36,534 bases of DNA from positions 1-36,534 of the forward strand of contig MVQP01000019.1 in NCBI GenBank assembly GCA_002067235.1. Direction: 5' to 3'. The position numbers were made by a program, and so were the translations under genes. Positions 27,109 to 36,325 of this stretch are shown here, in pieces; within the stretch, counting starts at the first letter, position 1; every line of letters begins with the position of its first letter. The notes under the pieces were generated by a model. That model was not told the origin of the DNA and ran no database searches. It saw nothing but the letters and a program-made list of their open reading frames with translations. This DNA comes from Syntrophorhabdus sp. PtaB.Bin047 (GTDB lineage Bacteria; Desulfobacterota; Syntrophorhabdia; Syntrophorhabdales; Syntrophorhabdaceae).

Positions 27109-28089
27109 ATGACCAGGGACGTTTTTGTTGTTGTGGAATGCAAAGACTCGAAGCCGAGAAAGGCATCGTTCGAATTACTGTCCATCGGCAGGGAGATGGC
27201 CTCGCGGTTCTCGTCCACGCTTTTTGCGGTGGTGCTGGGGTCCGGCCTTACGGACGCCGCCGATGCCGTCGCCAGCTATGCCGGCAAGACCATCCTTGTC
27301 GACAACGCTTCGCTCGCGGAGTACGGGTGGGATACCTATGGATCGGTCCTCGAAAGTATCCTGAAGAAGTATGAGCCCATGGTCGTCCTGGGAACATCGT
27401 CGGTGACGGGAAAGGACCTTTTTCCCAGAGTGGCCGCGCGTCTGGCGGCCGCGATGGTGTCCGACGCGGTCGGTGTCGACATTGCAGGCGAAGGGGTAAA
27501 GATAAGGAAACCTCTTTACGGCGGCAAGGTGATCTCTTGGCTCGCGCCGAAGACGGACTCGACGGTCATCGTCACCTTCAGGCCCAATTCCTTTGCCGTG
27601 GCCGACGCGGGTGAGAAGGGCGAGATCATCGAGGAGACGGCCGCCGTGGCTGGTAACCCCGCAATGAAGACCCTGTCTTTGGAGAGAAAGACCTCCGGCA
27701 AGGTCGACCTTCAGGAGGCCGATTTTATCATCTGCGGAGGCAGGGGTATGAAGGCGGCCGAGAACTTCGCCATGCTCGATGAGATAGCCGACCTCATGGG
27801 CGGCCGCACGGGCGCGTCGAGGACGGTCATCGACAGCAAGTGGAGAGACTACGAAGACCAGATCGGAAAGAGCGGGAGAACAGTCTCTCCGAAGCTGTAC
27901 ATCGGATGCGGCCTGTCCGGCGCCCTCCACCACATCATGGGCATGGACACCTCGAAGGTCATCGTGGCCATCAACAAGGACCCCAATGCCCCCATATTCC
28001 AGTACGCCGATTACGGCATCGTGGACGATGTCTTCGCCGTCCTTCCCGCCCTGAAGGATGAACTGAAGAAGACACGGGAAGAGACGTAA
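27109..28089 (+). CDS. fixB: Electron transfer flavoprotein alpha subunit (FixB/EtfA)
   Basis: Large ETF subunit, 326 aa. The C-terminal FAD-binding domain is clear: ICGGRGMKAAENFAMLDEIADLMGG, ASRTVIDSKW, QIGKSGRTVSPKLYIGCGLSG, ALHHIMGMDTSKVIVAINKD and APIFQYADYGIVDDVF. I start at ATG 27109, eight bases after AGAGGAGG; a TTG at 27103 is in frame. With FixA, FixC and FixX it forms a membrane-linked complex that can move electrons from NADH or acyl-CoA oxidation to ferredoxin and quinone. Confidence 0.94.
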   Translation: MTRDVFVVVECKDSKPRKASFELLSIGREMASRFSSTLFAVVLGSGLTDAADAVASYAGKTILVDNASLAEYGWDTYGSVLESILKKYEPMVVLGTSSVTGKDLFPRVAARLAAAMVSDAVGVDIAGEGVKIRKPLYGGKVISWLAPKTDSTVIVTFRPNSFAVADAGEKGEIIEETAAVAGNPAMKTLSLERKTSGKVDLQEADFIICGGRGMKAAENFAMLDEIADLMGGRTGASRTVIDSKWRDYEDQIGKSGRTVSPKLYIGCGLSGALHHIMGMDTSKVIVAINKDPNAPIFQYADYGIVDDVFAVLPALKDELKKTREET

Positions 28090-28094
28090 GGGGC

Positions 28095-29384
28095 ATGGAC
28101 AAGATCGATGTCGTGATCGTCGGGGCCGGTCTTGCCGGCCTGTCCTGCGCCTTTGTGCTTTCGGGGCACGGCCTGCAGGTTATCGTCGTGGAGCGCGGCG
28201 ACTTCGCGGGCAGCAAGAACGTGACGGGCGGCAGGCTCTACCTCAAACCGATAAGCGGCATGGCATCGGAGATGCTGGAGGGAGCGCCCTTTGAGCGCAA
28301 GGTCGTGCGTGAGCGCTGGAGCCTTCTGGGTAGCACCAATTCCGTAAGCATCGACCACACCTGCGACAGGTTCAGGAACGAGGACCACAGCTACACGGTG
28401 CTCAGAGCCCGCCTCGACCGGTGGCTCTCGGAGCGCCTTATGGCGCGGGGCGTCTTCGTGATCCCCAAATATCGTGTCGACGATCTCCTGTGGGAGAACG
28501 GGGCGGTGGCCGGGATACACGCCGGCGTGGAAGATATCCCGGCGCACGTCGTCGTGGCCGCCGATGGCGTCCTCTCATTCATGGGCCGCAAGGCTGGGTT
28601 GGTGCCTCCCCTGTCCCCGAAGGCATCCGCCGTGGGCATGAAAGAGGTGCTCGAGCTTCCCGAAGAGAAGATAAACGACCGCTTCAACGTCGGTGACGGC
28701 GAAGGCGTCGCCCACCTTTTCCTCGGTGATGTGACGAAGGGTGTCTTCGGGGGCGGTTTCCTCTACACGAACAGGGATACCGTGTCCCTCGGTGTCGTGG
28801 CGGGTATCGGCGCCATGATGGGAAGGACCCCCGCGATGGACGCATCGACGCTCCTTGATCTGTTCAAAGAGCGCTACGAGATGCGAAGGCTCCTCGAGGG
28901 CGCGAAGATCGTCGAGTATTCGGCGCATGTCATACCCGAGGCCGGTTACGACGGCATCGGGAGGCTCTGCGGCAACGGAATCCTCCTTGCCGGCGACGCC
29001 GCGGGTCTCGCCCTCAACATGGGCGTGACGGTCCGGGGGATGGAATTCGCCATCGCCTCCGGCATAGCGGCAGCCGAGGCCATCGTTGAGGCGAAGGCGT
29101 CGGGTGACTTTTCGGAAAAGGGCCTTTCCCGCTACAGGGAACGTCTCAAAGAGACCTTCGTCCTCAAGGACCTCGAGGCATCGAGGAAGATGCCGGGATA
29201 CCTGGAGAACGACTCGTTCTTCTCATACTATCCCGAAACCTTCCCCGCGCTCCTGGAGAAGATCATGTGGTTTGACGAGGACCCGAAAGGGCCCCTGGGA
29301 AAGACCCTGTGGAAGGAGCTTCGCTCGTCGGGCATGCTGAGCGTGAAACGGCTCATCGAACTTTACCGCATCAGGAACATCTGA
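28095..29384 (+). CDS. fixC: FixC-like FAD-dependent oxidoreductase (ETF-quinone oxidoreductase family)
   Basis: A 429-aa flavoprotein. The N-terminal FAD dinucleotide fold is VVIVGAGLAGLSCAFVLSGHG followed by VVERGDFAGSKNVTGGRLY. The second FAD motif GNGILLAGDAAGLALNMGVTVRGMEFAIASG is near residues 296-326, typical of FixC. It receives electrons from FixAB and passes them with FixX to quinone. It begins six bases after fixB and ends twelve before fixX. No transmembrane helix is evident; family members attach through an amphipathic segment. Confidence 0.94.
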   Translation: MDKIDVVIVGAGLAGLSCAFVLSGHGLQVIVVERGDFAGSKNVTGGRLYLKPISGMASEMLEGAPFERKVVRERWSLLGSTNSVSIDHTCDRFRNEDHSYTVLRARLDRWLSERLMARGVFVIPKYRVDDLLWENGAVAGIHAGVEDIPAHVVVAADGVLSFMGRKAGLVPPLSPKASAVGMKEVLELPEEKINDRFNVGDGEGVAHLFLGDVTKGVFGGGFLYTNRDTVSLGVVAGIGAMMGRTPAMDASTLLDLFKERYEMRRLLEGAKIVEYSAHVIPEAGYDGIGRLCGNGILLAGDAAGLALNMGVTVRGMEFAIASGIAAAEAIVEAKASGDFSEKGLSRYRERLKETFVLKDLEASRKMPGYLENDSFFSYYPETFPALLEKIMWFDEDPKGPLGKTLWKELRSSGMLSVKRLIELYRIRNI

Positions 29385-29395
29385 GGTGACAGGCC

Positions 29396-29674
29396 ATGAA
29401 GATAGACGAAAAGCTTGCCCTTGACGCCTTCAAGACGGACAGGGAGAGCCACATCCTCGTAGACCACGATATCTGCAGATCCAAATGCACCGCCAGGCAC
29501 TGCCTGACCATCTGCCCCGGGCATCTGTACTCCTTCAATGAGCAGGACAATGAGATAGTCGTGGAATACGCGGGATGCCTTGAATGCGGCACGTGCATGA
29601 TAGCCTGCACCGAGGGTGCCATACGGTGGAGCTATCCGAAAGGCGACTTCGGGGTACAGTACAGGTACGGATAG
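29396..29674 (+). CDS. fixX: FixX-like ferredoxin
   Basis: A 92-aa ferredoxin-like partner of FixC. Cysteines at 27, 31, 36, 40 and at 61, 64, 67, 71 (CLECGTCMIACTEGA) allow one standard [4Fe-4S] cluster and possibly a second, less regular one. DRESHILVDHDIC and the late AIRWSYPKGDFGVQYRYG are typical of FixX. ATG 29396 follows GAGGTGA. It ends the fixABCX unit and a palindromic repeat follows at once. Confidence 0.93.
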   Translation: MKIDEKLALDAFKTDRESHILVDHDICRSKCTARHCLTICPGHLYSFNEQDNEIVVEYAGCLECGTCMIACTEGAIRWSYPKGDFGVQYRYG

Positions 29675-29675
29675 A

Positions 29676-29772
29676 GAACAGGTTATGGGTTATGGGTTAT
29701 GGGTGATGGGAACTGTCACAAAGGTTTCGTTCTTCCTTCCTTTCCCATGACCTATCACCCATTACCTGTTTT
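29676..29772. repeat. Palindromic heptad repeat, GGGTTAT family (copy 2)
   Basis: Left arm 29681-29710 holds three GGTTATG-type heptads then GGGTGATGGG. Right arm 29744-29768 reads CCCATGACCTATCACCCATTACC and pairs with a few mismatches around a 30-base loop. It lies between fixX and the ABC ATPase gene and may end fix transcription. Confidence 0.8.
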
Positions 29773-29830
29773 CTGTTTCTAACCTGTTTCTTCTTCTCCC
29801 CCTTTCTGCTATCTTAATTACGGGTTTTCC

Positions 29831-30562
29831 ATGGAGATCATAACCGCCAGAGATCTTATAAAGGATTATGATGGGGTGAGGGCCGTCGACGGGGTCAGCT
29901 TTTCCATCGTCAAAGGGGAGTGCTTCGGTTTTCTCGGGCCCAACGGGGCGGGCAAGACGACGATAATGCGCATCATCCATTGCTTCCTTCCCCCGACGAG
30001 CGGTGAGGTCAGGGTTCTCGGGCATGACGTCACGAAGGAGCCGAGCCTCATCAAGTCGCGCATGGGTGTGATGCCCCAGGACGACAGTCTCGACCCCGAC
30101 CTTTCCGTGATCCAGAACCTTGTCGTTTACGGCAGGTACTTCGACATGCCGAAGAGGAAGACCGCGCCCCTGGCGAGAGAGCTTCTTGCCTCCGTCGGTC
30201 TCACGGACAGGATGAAGGCCAGTATCAGGGAGCTGTCGGGAGGCATGAAGAGGAGTCTTCTTCTCGTGAGGTCCATCGTGAACGACCCCGACGTCATAAT
30301 ACTCGATGAACCGACGACAGGCCTTGACCCCCATAGCAGACAGATGGTCTGGAGAAGGCTTGGAGACCTGAAACAGCAGGGCAAGACCCTTCTCCTGACA
30401 ACGCACTACATGGAGGAGGCCGAGAGGCTCTGCGACCGCGTGGCCATCATGGACAGGGGAAAGATCATCGTCATTGCCTCTCCGCGAGACCTGATGGACG
30501 AACACGGCGGGAACCTCGAAGCGGTGTATCTGAAGCTGACGGGGAGGAAGCTTGAAGATTAG
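29831..30562 (+). CDS. ABC transporter ATPase, NodI/DrrA-like
   Basis: A 243-aa ATP-binding subunit. Walker A GPNGAGKT at about residues 37-44, Q-loop MPQDDSLDPD, signature LSGGMKR near 136, Walker B VIILDEPTTGLDPHSR and switch His in TTHYMEEAERLCDR. The sequence is closest in character to NodI-type exporters that pair with an ABC-2 permease. Its stop lies inside the permease gene (overlap 11 bases), so the two form one transporter. The substrate is unknown; a lipid-linked or oligosaccharide substrate is only a guess from the neighbouring cell-envelope genes. Confidence 0.93.
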   Translation: MEIITARDLIKDYDGVRAVDGVSFSIVKGECFGFLGPNGAGKTTIMRIIHCFLPPTSGEVRVLGHDVTKEPSLIKSRMGVMPQDDSLDPDLSVIQNLVVYGRYFDMPKRKTAPLARELLASVGLTDRMKASIRELSGGMKRSLLLVRSIVNDPDVIILDEPTTGLDPHSRQMVWRRLGDLKQQGKTLLLTTHYMEEAERLCDRVAIMDRGKIIVIASPRDLMDEHGGNLEAVYLKLTGRKLED

Positions 30563-31307
30563 ACGGGCCATGAGGGTGTGGCAGAGGCACTTCACGGTGT
30601 ACAGGAAGCTCTACCTGTCGAGCATCGCGCTGAACTTCGTGGAACCCGTCCTTTACCTTGTCGCCTTCGGTTTCGGCCTGGGGGGGTATATCACCGAGGT
30701 CGAGGGGAAGCCCTACATCAATTTCATCGCGCCCGGCATCATCGCGTCCTCATCCATGTTCGCGACCATCTACGAATGCACCTATGGCACCTATGTGCGG
30801 ATATTCTTCCAGAAGACCTTCGATGCCATCCTGGCGACGCCCGTCAACATAGACGACCTCATCGCGGGCGAGCTCATATGGGGCGCGACGAAGAGCGTGC
30901 TCTACGGCATCATCATTATCGGGACGATAAGCGCTTTTCACCTCGTCGATTCCCCCCTTGTCGTCCTCGTCATTCCCGTTCTATTCCTGAGCGGGCTCAT
31001 CTTCGCGGAGATCTCGCTCATGTGCGTGGCATTGGTCCCCGGCGTGGATTCCCTGAACTATTTCTACACGCTCTTTCTGTCACCCATGTTCCTCCTCTCG
31101 GGGATATTCTTTCCCCTCCACAACCTCCCTGCCTTTGTCGGCAGGGTCGCCTGGTTCACGCCCCTGTATCACCTCACCAACGTCTGCAGGGCCCTTGCCG
31201 CGGGATCCCCCGGCAACGCCCTTGAGGGCACAATATGGATAATCGTTGTTGTTATCCTGCTGTCTCCCTTTCCATTCAGGTTGATGCGGAGAAGGATAAT
31301 CAGGTAG
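30552..31307 (+). CDS. ABC-2 type permease, NodJ-like
   Basis: A 251-aa membrane subunit with about six hydrophobic segments. The NodJ/ABC-2 signature shows in EPVLYLVAFGFGLGGYI, YINFIAPGIIASSSMFATIYE, ILATPVNIDDLIAGELIWGATK and FLLSGIFFPLHNLPAFV. Start is TTG 30552, with GGGGAGGAAG directly before it; the ATG at 30570 has no site. It ends six bases before the end of the convergent dacB gene with no terminator between them. Confidence 0.92.
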   Translation: MKIRRAMRVWQRHFTVYRKLYLSSIALNFVEPVLYLVAFGFGLGGYITEVEGKPYINFIAPGIIASSSMFATIYECTYGTYVRIFFQKTFDAILATPVNIDDLIAGELIWGATKSVLYGIIIIGTISAFHLVDSPLVVLVIPVLFLSGLIFAEISLMCVALVPGVDSLNYFYTLFLSPMFLLSGIFFPLHNLPAFVGRVAWFTPLYHLTNVCRALAAGSPGNALEGTIWIIVVVILLSPFPFRLMRRRIIR

Positions 31308-31313
31308 GGGTTT

Positions 31314-32843
31314 CTATCGTTCCGATGAGGAATAATCGAGGAGTCTGAGGATGATCCTGTCCGTGGCGGCGTCGACGGCCGATGTGGCAACGTGGTTGTT
31401 GGAGAAGAGGGAAAAGACCAGCGTCTCCCCTTTCACCGTCGTCACGTATCCCGAGAGACCCCTTACGTGTGTCATCGTCCCCGTCTTCGCCCGCACTCTT
31501 TCCGCCGCGCGGGAACCCTTTAGCCTCACGCCGAGAGTGCCGTCGACGCTCATGACGGGGAGGGAGTCGATGAAGGAGCGGGCATGGGGCCCCTGAGCCA
31601 TGATCCTCAATAACCGGGCGACGCTGTCGGGCGTGACGAGGTCATGCCGGGAGAGCCCCGATCCATCCGCCATGACGACGCCGGAGGTATCCATCCCGGC
31701 GCGGCGAAGCGCGGCAAGGGCGGCCGCGGCGGACCCCTCGGTCCCGGTCGCCCCCGCGGCCCTGCCCGTCGCAAGGAGCAGAAGTTCGGCGTAGAGGTTG
31801 TTGCTGAGCTTGTTGACAACCTTTATGATCTCGGCAAGCCGGGGAGAACGGTAGACGGCAACGGTCGTCCATTCTTTCTTTGCCTTTCTTGCCCCTATGT
31901 CCACCGTCTTCGGGCAGTTGCGGGCGCACAGGATATCGCCTTTCAGGACGATACCGGCGGCATCGAGGGTTTCCCTCAAGACAAAACCCCCGAAATAGGC
32001 GGGATGGTTGACGGCCACATAGCGGGTTATCGTCCTTGTACCGGAGCCGATGGAGCCGGTTACGGACAGGGCCCTCGGCGTCGTGTACTCGAGGTTGACG
32101 ACATCCGGGCCGGCGTCCTTCCGGCAGATGAGACCGCTCGTGACCCTGACGTAGTCCGTGACGGGCTCCATGGCGAAGTGTGCCCCGTCCCCTGTCCTGC
32201 CCGACGGGGTCATGTCGAGCTGGATGCAGTTGTTGTTGAAGGTGAAGGCGTCCCTGGGGGCGCTGAAGCAGTTTACCGGGTCGACGTCCCAGCCCTTCCC
32301 GTAAGGCTGGTCCGGGAATGCGGAGTTGTCGATCACGAGGTCGCCGCCGATCTCCCTCACGCCCTGCTCCTTCAATCTCATCGCCCACCGGCGGAACACG
32401 TGGAGCACGTCTCCGTCATGGAAGTATCCCGATATCGTTGGGTCGCCCGATCCCTCGACGATGATGTCTCCCGTGAGGACGCCGGAGGTCACCGTGCCGT
32501 CCGTGAGAAGCCGCGTTTCCCACCGGAAATCCGGCGAGAGAGCGAGGAGGGCCGCGGCCGTGGTGAGAAGCTTCATGTTTGATGCGGGGACGAACAGCTT
32601 GCCGGCGTTGTATCCGAAGATCCTCCGCCCCGTCGTCAGGGAGTCGACGGCCACCCCAACGTGGGCCGCTCTGAGCGCGGGGTCGTCAAGGATGGCCGTG
32701 AGGTCTTCGTTGAGCGTCCCAACCGTTTCGGCTGGAGCCAGGAGGGGAAGAGAGCACAGGACGGCCAGAAACAAAGGGACCAGGGGCAGGTACCGGGGGT
32801 GCCTGCGGGCCCGGTCTCTTGCCGTCATACTGCCGGTTGTCAT
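31314..32843 (-). CDS. dacB: D-alanyl-D-alanine carboxypeptidase/endopeptidase (PBP4, peptidase S13)
   Basis: Trims or cuts peptidoglycan cross-links in the periplasm. The 509-aa protein has a signal peptide (arginine-rich start, then YLPLVPLFLAVLCSLPLLAPAE). The three penicillin-binding motifs are SNMK at 88-91, SNN near 345 and KTGT near 453, which matches the S13 family. The large insert between the first two motifs is also typical. Start ATG 32843 has GAGGAT upstream. It is last in a - strand row with the two glycosyltransferases, 19 bases after the nearer one. Confidence 0.94.
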   Translation of the reverse strand: MTTGSMTARDRARRHPRYLPLVPLFLAVLCSLPLLAPAETVGTLNEDLTAILDDPALRAAHVGVAVDSLTTGRRIFGYNAGKLFVPASNMKLLTTAAALLALSPDFRWETRLLTDGTVTSGVLTGDIIVEGSGDPTISGYFHDGDVLHVFRRWAMRLKEQGVREIGGDLVIDNSAFPDQPYGKGWDVDPVNCFSAPRDAFTFNNNCIQLDMTPSGRTGDGAHFAMEPVTDYVRVTSGLICRKDAGPDVVNLEYTTPRALSVTGSIGSGTRTITRYVAVNHPAYFGGFVLRETLDAAGIVLKGDILCARNCPKTVDIGARKAKKEWTTVAVYRSPRLAEIIKVVNKLSNNLYAELLLLATGRAAGATGTEGSAAAALAALRRAGMDTSGVVMADGSGLSRHDLVTPDSVARLLRIMAQGPHARSFIDSLPVMSVDGTLGVRLKGSRAAERVRAKTGTMTHVRGLSGYVTTVKGETLVFSLFSNNHVATSAVDAATDRIILRLLDYSSSER

Positions 32844-32862
32844 CGTGTCACATCCTCAGGGG

Positions 32863-34506
32863 TCAGTAGTTCGACAGGAGGCATCTGTCGTTCTGGCACA
32901 GATGTGTCCTTATCCGTCCCGGGAACCTCTTCTCCAGGTTCTCTAGCCTCTTGGATTTCGTGATGAAGAGGACCTTCCGGTCGGAGCCGAGAAGGCGGAA
33001 GAACTCCTCTTCCTCCATGAATATCTTCCGGGCATCGTCATACTTCGCGCCCATGGCGAGCTCTCCCTTGTAGGACGCGATCACGACGGGCCGTTTGAGG
33101 TAAAAGGGGATCGTCAGGTCGAGCCCGGAGTAGTTCACGACAATGTCCGGCTGCGTCTTCAGTTCCGCTGCGGCCAATGCCAGCTTTTTGGCCGTGTTGA
33201 TCCTGTCCACCACCCCGGAATGGGCCATGATGGCAACGATGGTGGAGAGAGAGAAGAGCAAGAGGATGATGAAAAGCCTCTTCGGATCGCGGAAACTCCG
33301 AAAGAAGAAGAGGACAAGACAGACGGCCGAGGTGAGAGATACCCAGAGAGAAAAGTACCTGAGGTCAAGTGTGATGGACGTAGCGTCCATCGAGATGTCG
33401 GCGATGTAGGCCATGAAATCCCTGCTGAAGTACAGGAGGCACGAGAAGGCGAATATGGCCATGAGGAATGCGTAGATGACGATCTCCCAGTGCCGCCGAA
33501 AACGGGACGCCCGACTTTCGTGAAAAAGGATGCCCAGGGGAATGGAAAGGGCGGGGAAGACGGGGAGGATGTACGGCGGAAGCTTGGAGCCGGAGACACT
33601 GAAGAAGACGAAGACGATTGCCGACCAGAGGATGAAGAAACGGCAGTCGGCGCGTCTGAAGGTCGCGGCGACGGCGCGGGGGATGAAGAGCGACCAGGGC
33701 AGCATCCCTCCCAGCAGAACAGGTATGAAGTAGTACAGGGGCCCGCCCCTGTCATGTTTCGTGGTGATGAAGCGAAGGAAGTGCTGGTCCACGAAGAAGA
33801 AGTCGACGAACTCCTTTTCTCTTGCAGATATGATGACGAACCATGGTGCCGCCATGGCAAAATACAAAAGGAAACCTGTGAGAGGTTTCATGCGCCTTAC
33901 GAAGGAGATATTCCTTTCCATGAGGAGGAAGATGAGAATTGTACCGCACAGGAGGACCGGCGCCACGGGGCCTTTTGTGAGTGTCGCCATCGCCATCGCC
34001 CCGTAGAATCCATAGACAAAGATGCCCCCTCTCTGACGGTAGTGTTCGTAGAAACACAGGAGGGCCAGAAAGAGCCAGAAGGTGAGGACCATGTCCGTGG
34101 TGACCAGACGTGCCATTCCGAAAAAGCCGAAGGACGACAGGAGGACAAGGGAGGCAAGGAAGGCCGCTTCCTCGTCGATCCACCTTCGGCAGAAGAAAAA
34201 GAGACACATGACGCACAGGAAGGCGGCAAGGGCGTTGGGAAACCTGAAGGACCACTCGCTCACCCCGAATAGCTTGTACGACACTGCCGCGGCCCAGTAG
34301 AGGAAAGGCGGTTTTTCAAAGTACCGCACCTCGTTGAGCCGCGGGACGGTATAGTCCCCGCCTTGCACCATCTCCCGGGGTATCTCGGCATATCTCCCTT
34401 CGTCGGGTTCCTTCAGGGAATAGTCACCGAGGCCGTAGAAGATGAAGGCGTAGGACAGGACAAGAAGGATGATCGTGTACTTGACAAAGGTATTTCCCGG
34501 TCTCAT
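32863..34506 (-). CDS. ArnT-like GT83 glycosyltransferase (second copy)
   Basis: A 547-aa membrane protein with about 12 hydrophobic segments. The first periplasmic loop has EPDEGRYAEIPREMVQGGDY and YFEKPPFLYW, the metal and lipid-phosphate sugar binding pattern of the ArnT/PMT superfamily. Such enzymes move a sugar from a polyprenyl-phosphate carrier to lipid A or another envelope acceptor. A soluble C-terminal domain ends FPGRIRTHLCQNDRCLLSNY. It starts five bases after the stop of the next gene upstream and precedes dacB. Sugar and acceptor cannot be told from the sequence. Confidence 0.9.
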   Translation of the reverse strand: MRPGNTFVKYTIILLVLSYAFIFYGLGDYSLKEPDEGRYAEIPREMVQGGDYTVPRLNEVRYFEKPPFLYWAAAVSYKLFGVSEWSFRFPNALAAFLCVMCLFFFCRRWIDEEAAFLASLVLLSSFGFFGMARLVTTDMVLTFWLFLALLCFYEHYRQRGGIFVYGFYGAMAMATLTKGPVAPVLLCGTILIFLLMERNISFVRRMKPLTGFLLYFAMAAPWFVIISAREKEFVDFFFVDQHFLRFITTKHDRGGPLYYFIPVLLGGMLPWSLFIPRAVAATFRRADCRFFILWSAIVFVFFSVSGSKLPPYILPVFPALSIPLGILFHESRASRFRRHWEIVIYAFLMAIFAFSCLLYFSRDFMAYIADISMDATSITLDLRYFSLWVSLTSAVCLVLFFFRSFRDPKRLFIILLLFSLSTIVAIMAHSGVVDRINTAKKLALAAAELKTQPDIVVNYSGLDLTIPFYLKRPVVIASYKGELAMGAKYDDARKIFMEEEEFFRLLGSDRKVLFITKSKRLENLEKRFPGRIRTHLCQNDRCLLSNY

Positions 34507-34511
34507 AACCG

Positions 34512-36086
34512 TTATCCGCTGTTCCCCCTCTTGAATCTGAAAAGGACCATTGCCGTGTCCCCGATGCGGTCTTCCGTTTCCATGGCGGCTCCGGGCAGGG
34601 CGCCCGTCACTTCATCCGCGTCCCGGCCGCGGGTCAGGAGGTAGAATTCGTTCCGGCGCGACGCAAGCTCCTTAAGCCCGGCGACGTCATGTTCCTCCAC
34701 GTGGACGGCGAACCGTCCGACGTAGTATACATAAACTCCCCGCATGTTGCCATAGTAGACCCAGGGCACGGTGTCCCCGGCGAGCGCCCGTATCTTCAGG
34801 GCCATGGGTTTCGGTGATTTGTACCGGTTCCATTTCTCGAATATGGAGACGTTCCCCGTCATGTACGCGAGGGCCATGAAGACGGCTATCGAGGCGAAAG
34901 CGGCCCGCGCGCGGTGAAGCCGCATCGAGAGAAAGATGAGAACGCCGGCGCATATGGCGAGAAGACCGAGGATGATCCTTTCGGGTAGGAATTCGCCGTA
35001 CAGGGACGTCCGGTATACGATAAGCGCTATTCCCAGGGCGGCGAGGATTCCCGCCGTCACGGTGGAGACTATCCTGTTGTAGATGTGCCTTGTGTCGGTG
35101 ATCGTTCCCGACACTATGACCGCGAGGGCAGGCAGCGCCGGGAGCATGTACTTGCTGATCTTTCCCGACGAGAGGGAAAGGAAGAAGAAGAACCAGACAA
35201 ACCACAACGTGAAGAAGCGCGTCCACCGGTCTGTTTTCCAGCTCCTGACGGCGGCATAGAGGCCAAGCGGCAAAAAGAGGCTCCAGGGGAAGAAATCCAG
35301 GGGGAGCGTTGTGAAGTAGTAGTAAAAGGGTCTCTTGTGGCTCCAGGCGTCGAAGAACCGCAGGAAGTTCTGGCGCAGGATGTTCTCGTAGAGATAGGGA
35401 AAACCCTCCCGGGCGTACACGGCGAGGTACCAGGGAAGGACGATGGCGATGAAGAGGAGTATACCGAGACAGGTATGCCGGTTGAAGAGCGGCCTCCACC
35501 TTCTCTCGGTAGCGCAGTACAGGACGATGACCGGTGCGGCGAGCGCCACGCTGAGGGGACCCTTCGTCATGAAGGCAAGGGCGAGACAGATGAAAAAGAG
35601 GTAATACCAGGCCTTCCTTCCCGTTTCCATGAACTGGAAGAAGAAAAGGAGCGCCACGACCAGGGCCGCCGAGAACACCATGTCCACCTGCAGGTATCGG
35701 GCCTGCCAGTAGAACAGGGGCGCAAGCCCCAGCATTGCCGTGGCATACAGGGTGCGTGTCAGACCGAAGCGCGCCTTCAGGGCGAGGAAGAAGACAACGA
35801 TAACGGCAATGGCGGCGAAGCTCGAAGCGAGACGCATGGAGGCCTCTTCCGGGAGCCATCGGAACAGTTTTGCGCAGGCGAAGACGGCATAGTAGAAAAG
35901 CGGCGGTTTCTCACCGTAGGCCTCACCGTTGAGATGCGGCACGATAAGGTCATTGTCGAGCTCCTTCGTGATCTGCGCAAAATCCCCTTCATCAGGGGCC
36001 CAGAAATCCCGTCCCCCGAGATTCGTAAGGAAAAGTGCGCAGCAGGCGGCAAGGACCAAAATGAATGCGGTCTGTGTCTTCTTCAT
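34512..36086 (-). CDS. ArnT-like GT83 glycosyltransferase (first copy)
   Basis: A 524-aa polytopic protein related to its neighbour but clearly diverged. FWAPDEGDFAQITKELDND and GEAYGEKPPLFYY mark the catalytic loop with the DE pair; about 11-12 hydrophobic segments follow, with FFPWSLFLPLGLYAA and SSGKISKYMLPALPALAV typical of ArnT. The C-terminal domain is soluble. It is the first gene of the - strand group. ATG 36086 has no clear ribosome site. A tandem pair suggests two different acceptors or sugars rather than simple redundancy. Confidence 0.9.
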   Translation of the reverse strand: MKKTQTAFILVLAACCALFLTNLGGRDFWAPDEGDFAQITKELDNDLIVPHLNGEAYGEKPPLFYYAVFACAKLFRWLPEEASMRLASSFAAIAVIVVFFLALKARFGLTRTLYATAMLGLAPLFYWQARYLQVDMVFSAALVVALLFFFQFMETGRKAWYYLFFICLALAFMTKGPLSVALAAPVIVLYCATERRWRPLFNRHTCLGILLFIAIVLPWYLAVYAREGFPYLYENILRQNFLRFFDAWSHKRPFYYYFTTLPLDFFPWSLFLPLGLYAAVRSWKTDRWTRFFTLWFVWFFFFLSLSSGKISKYMLPALPALAVIVSGTITDTRHIYNRIVSTVTAGILAALGIALIVYRTSLYGEFLPERIILGLLAICAGVLIFLSMRLHRARAAFASIAVFMALAYMTGNVSIFEKWNRYKSPKPMALKIRALAGDTVPWVYYGNMRGVYVYYVGRFAVHVEEHDVAGLKELASRRNEFYLLTRGRDADEVTGALPGAAMETEDRIGDTAMVLFRFKRGNSG

Positions 36087-36149
36087 CGCAACACACTATC
36101 CTGAATCCATTCCAAACAAAAGGGGAGATGACCCATGACCGGGGAGCAA

Positions 36150-36313
36150 GACAATGACCAATGACCAAATTACAATTACCAAAGAAAACAATAATGACCA
36201 ATGACCAATGACCAATGACAACGACCAACGACGGGATCTCAATGACCAGGGATAGACAACTGTTGAAACTGAGTATTTCTTTTTGGTTATTGGACTCTGG
36301 TCATTGGTCATTT
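36150..36313. repeat. Palindromic heptad repeat, TGACCAA family (copy 2)
   Basis: ACAATGACCAATGACCAAAT at 36151-36170 and several more TGACCAA units at 36193-36219 face TGGTTATTGGACTCTGG and TCATTGGTCATT at 36283-36312 on the other arm. It is less perfect than the copy at 25951-26094 and lies between rnpB and the glycosyltransferase operon, both on the - strand. Confidence 0.8.
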
Positions 36314-36325
36314 TTTTTAAAAAAA

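Noticed and set aside
33220..34272. 350-codon + strand frame opposite the glycosyltransferase
   Set aside because: Highly charged, no start context; shadow of a membrane-protein gene.
36150..36230. Possible CRISPR array from repeated TGACCAA units
   Set aside because: Units are seven bases and contiguous, with no spacers or cas genes.
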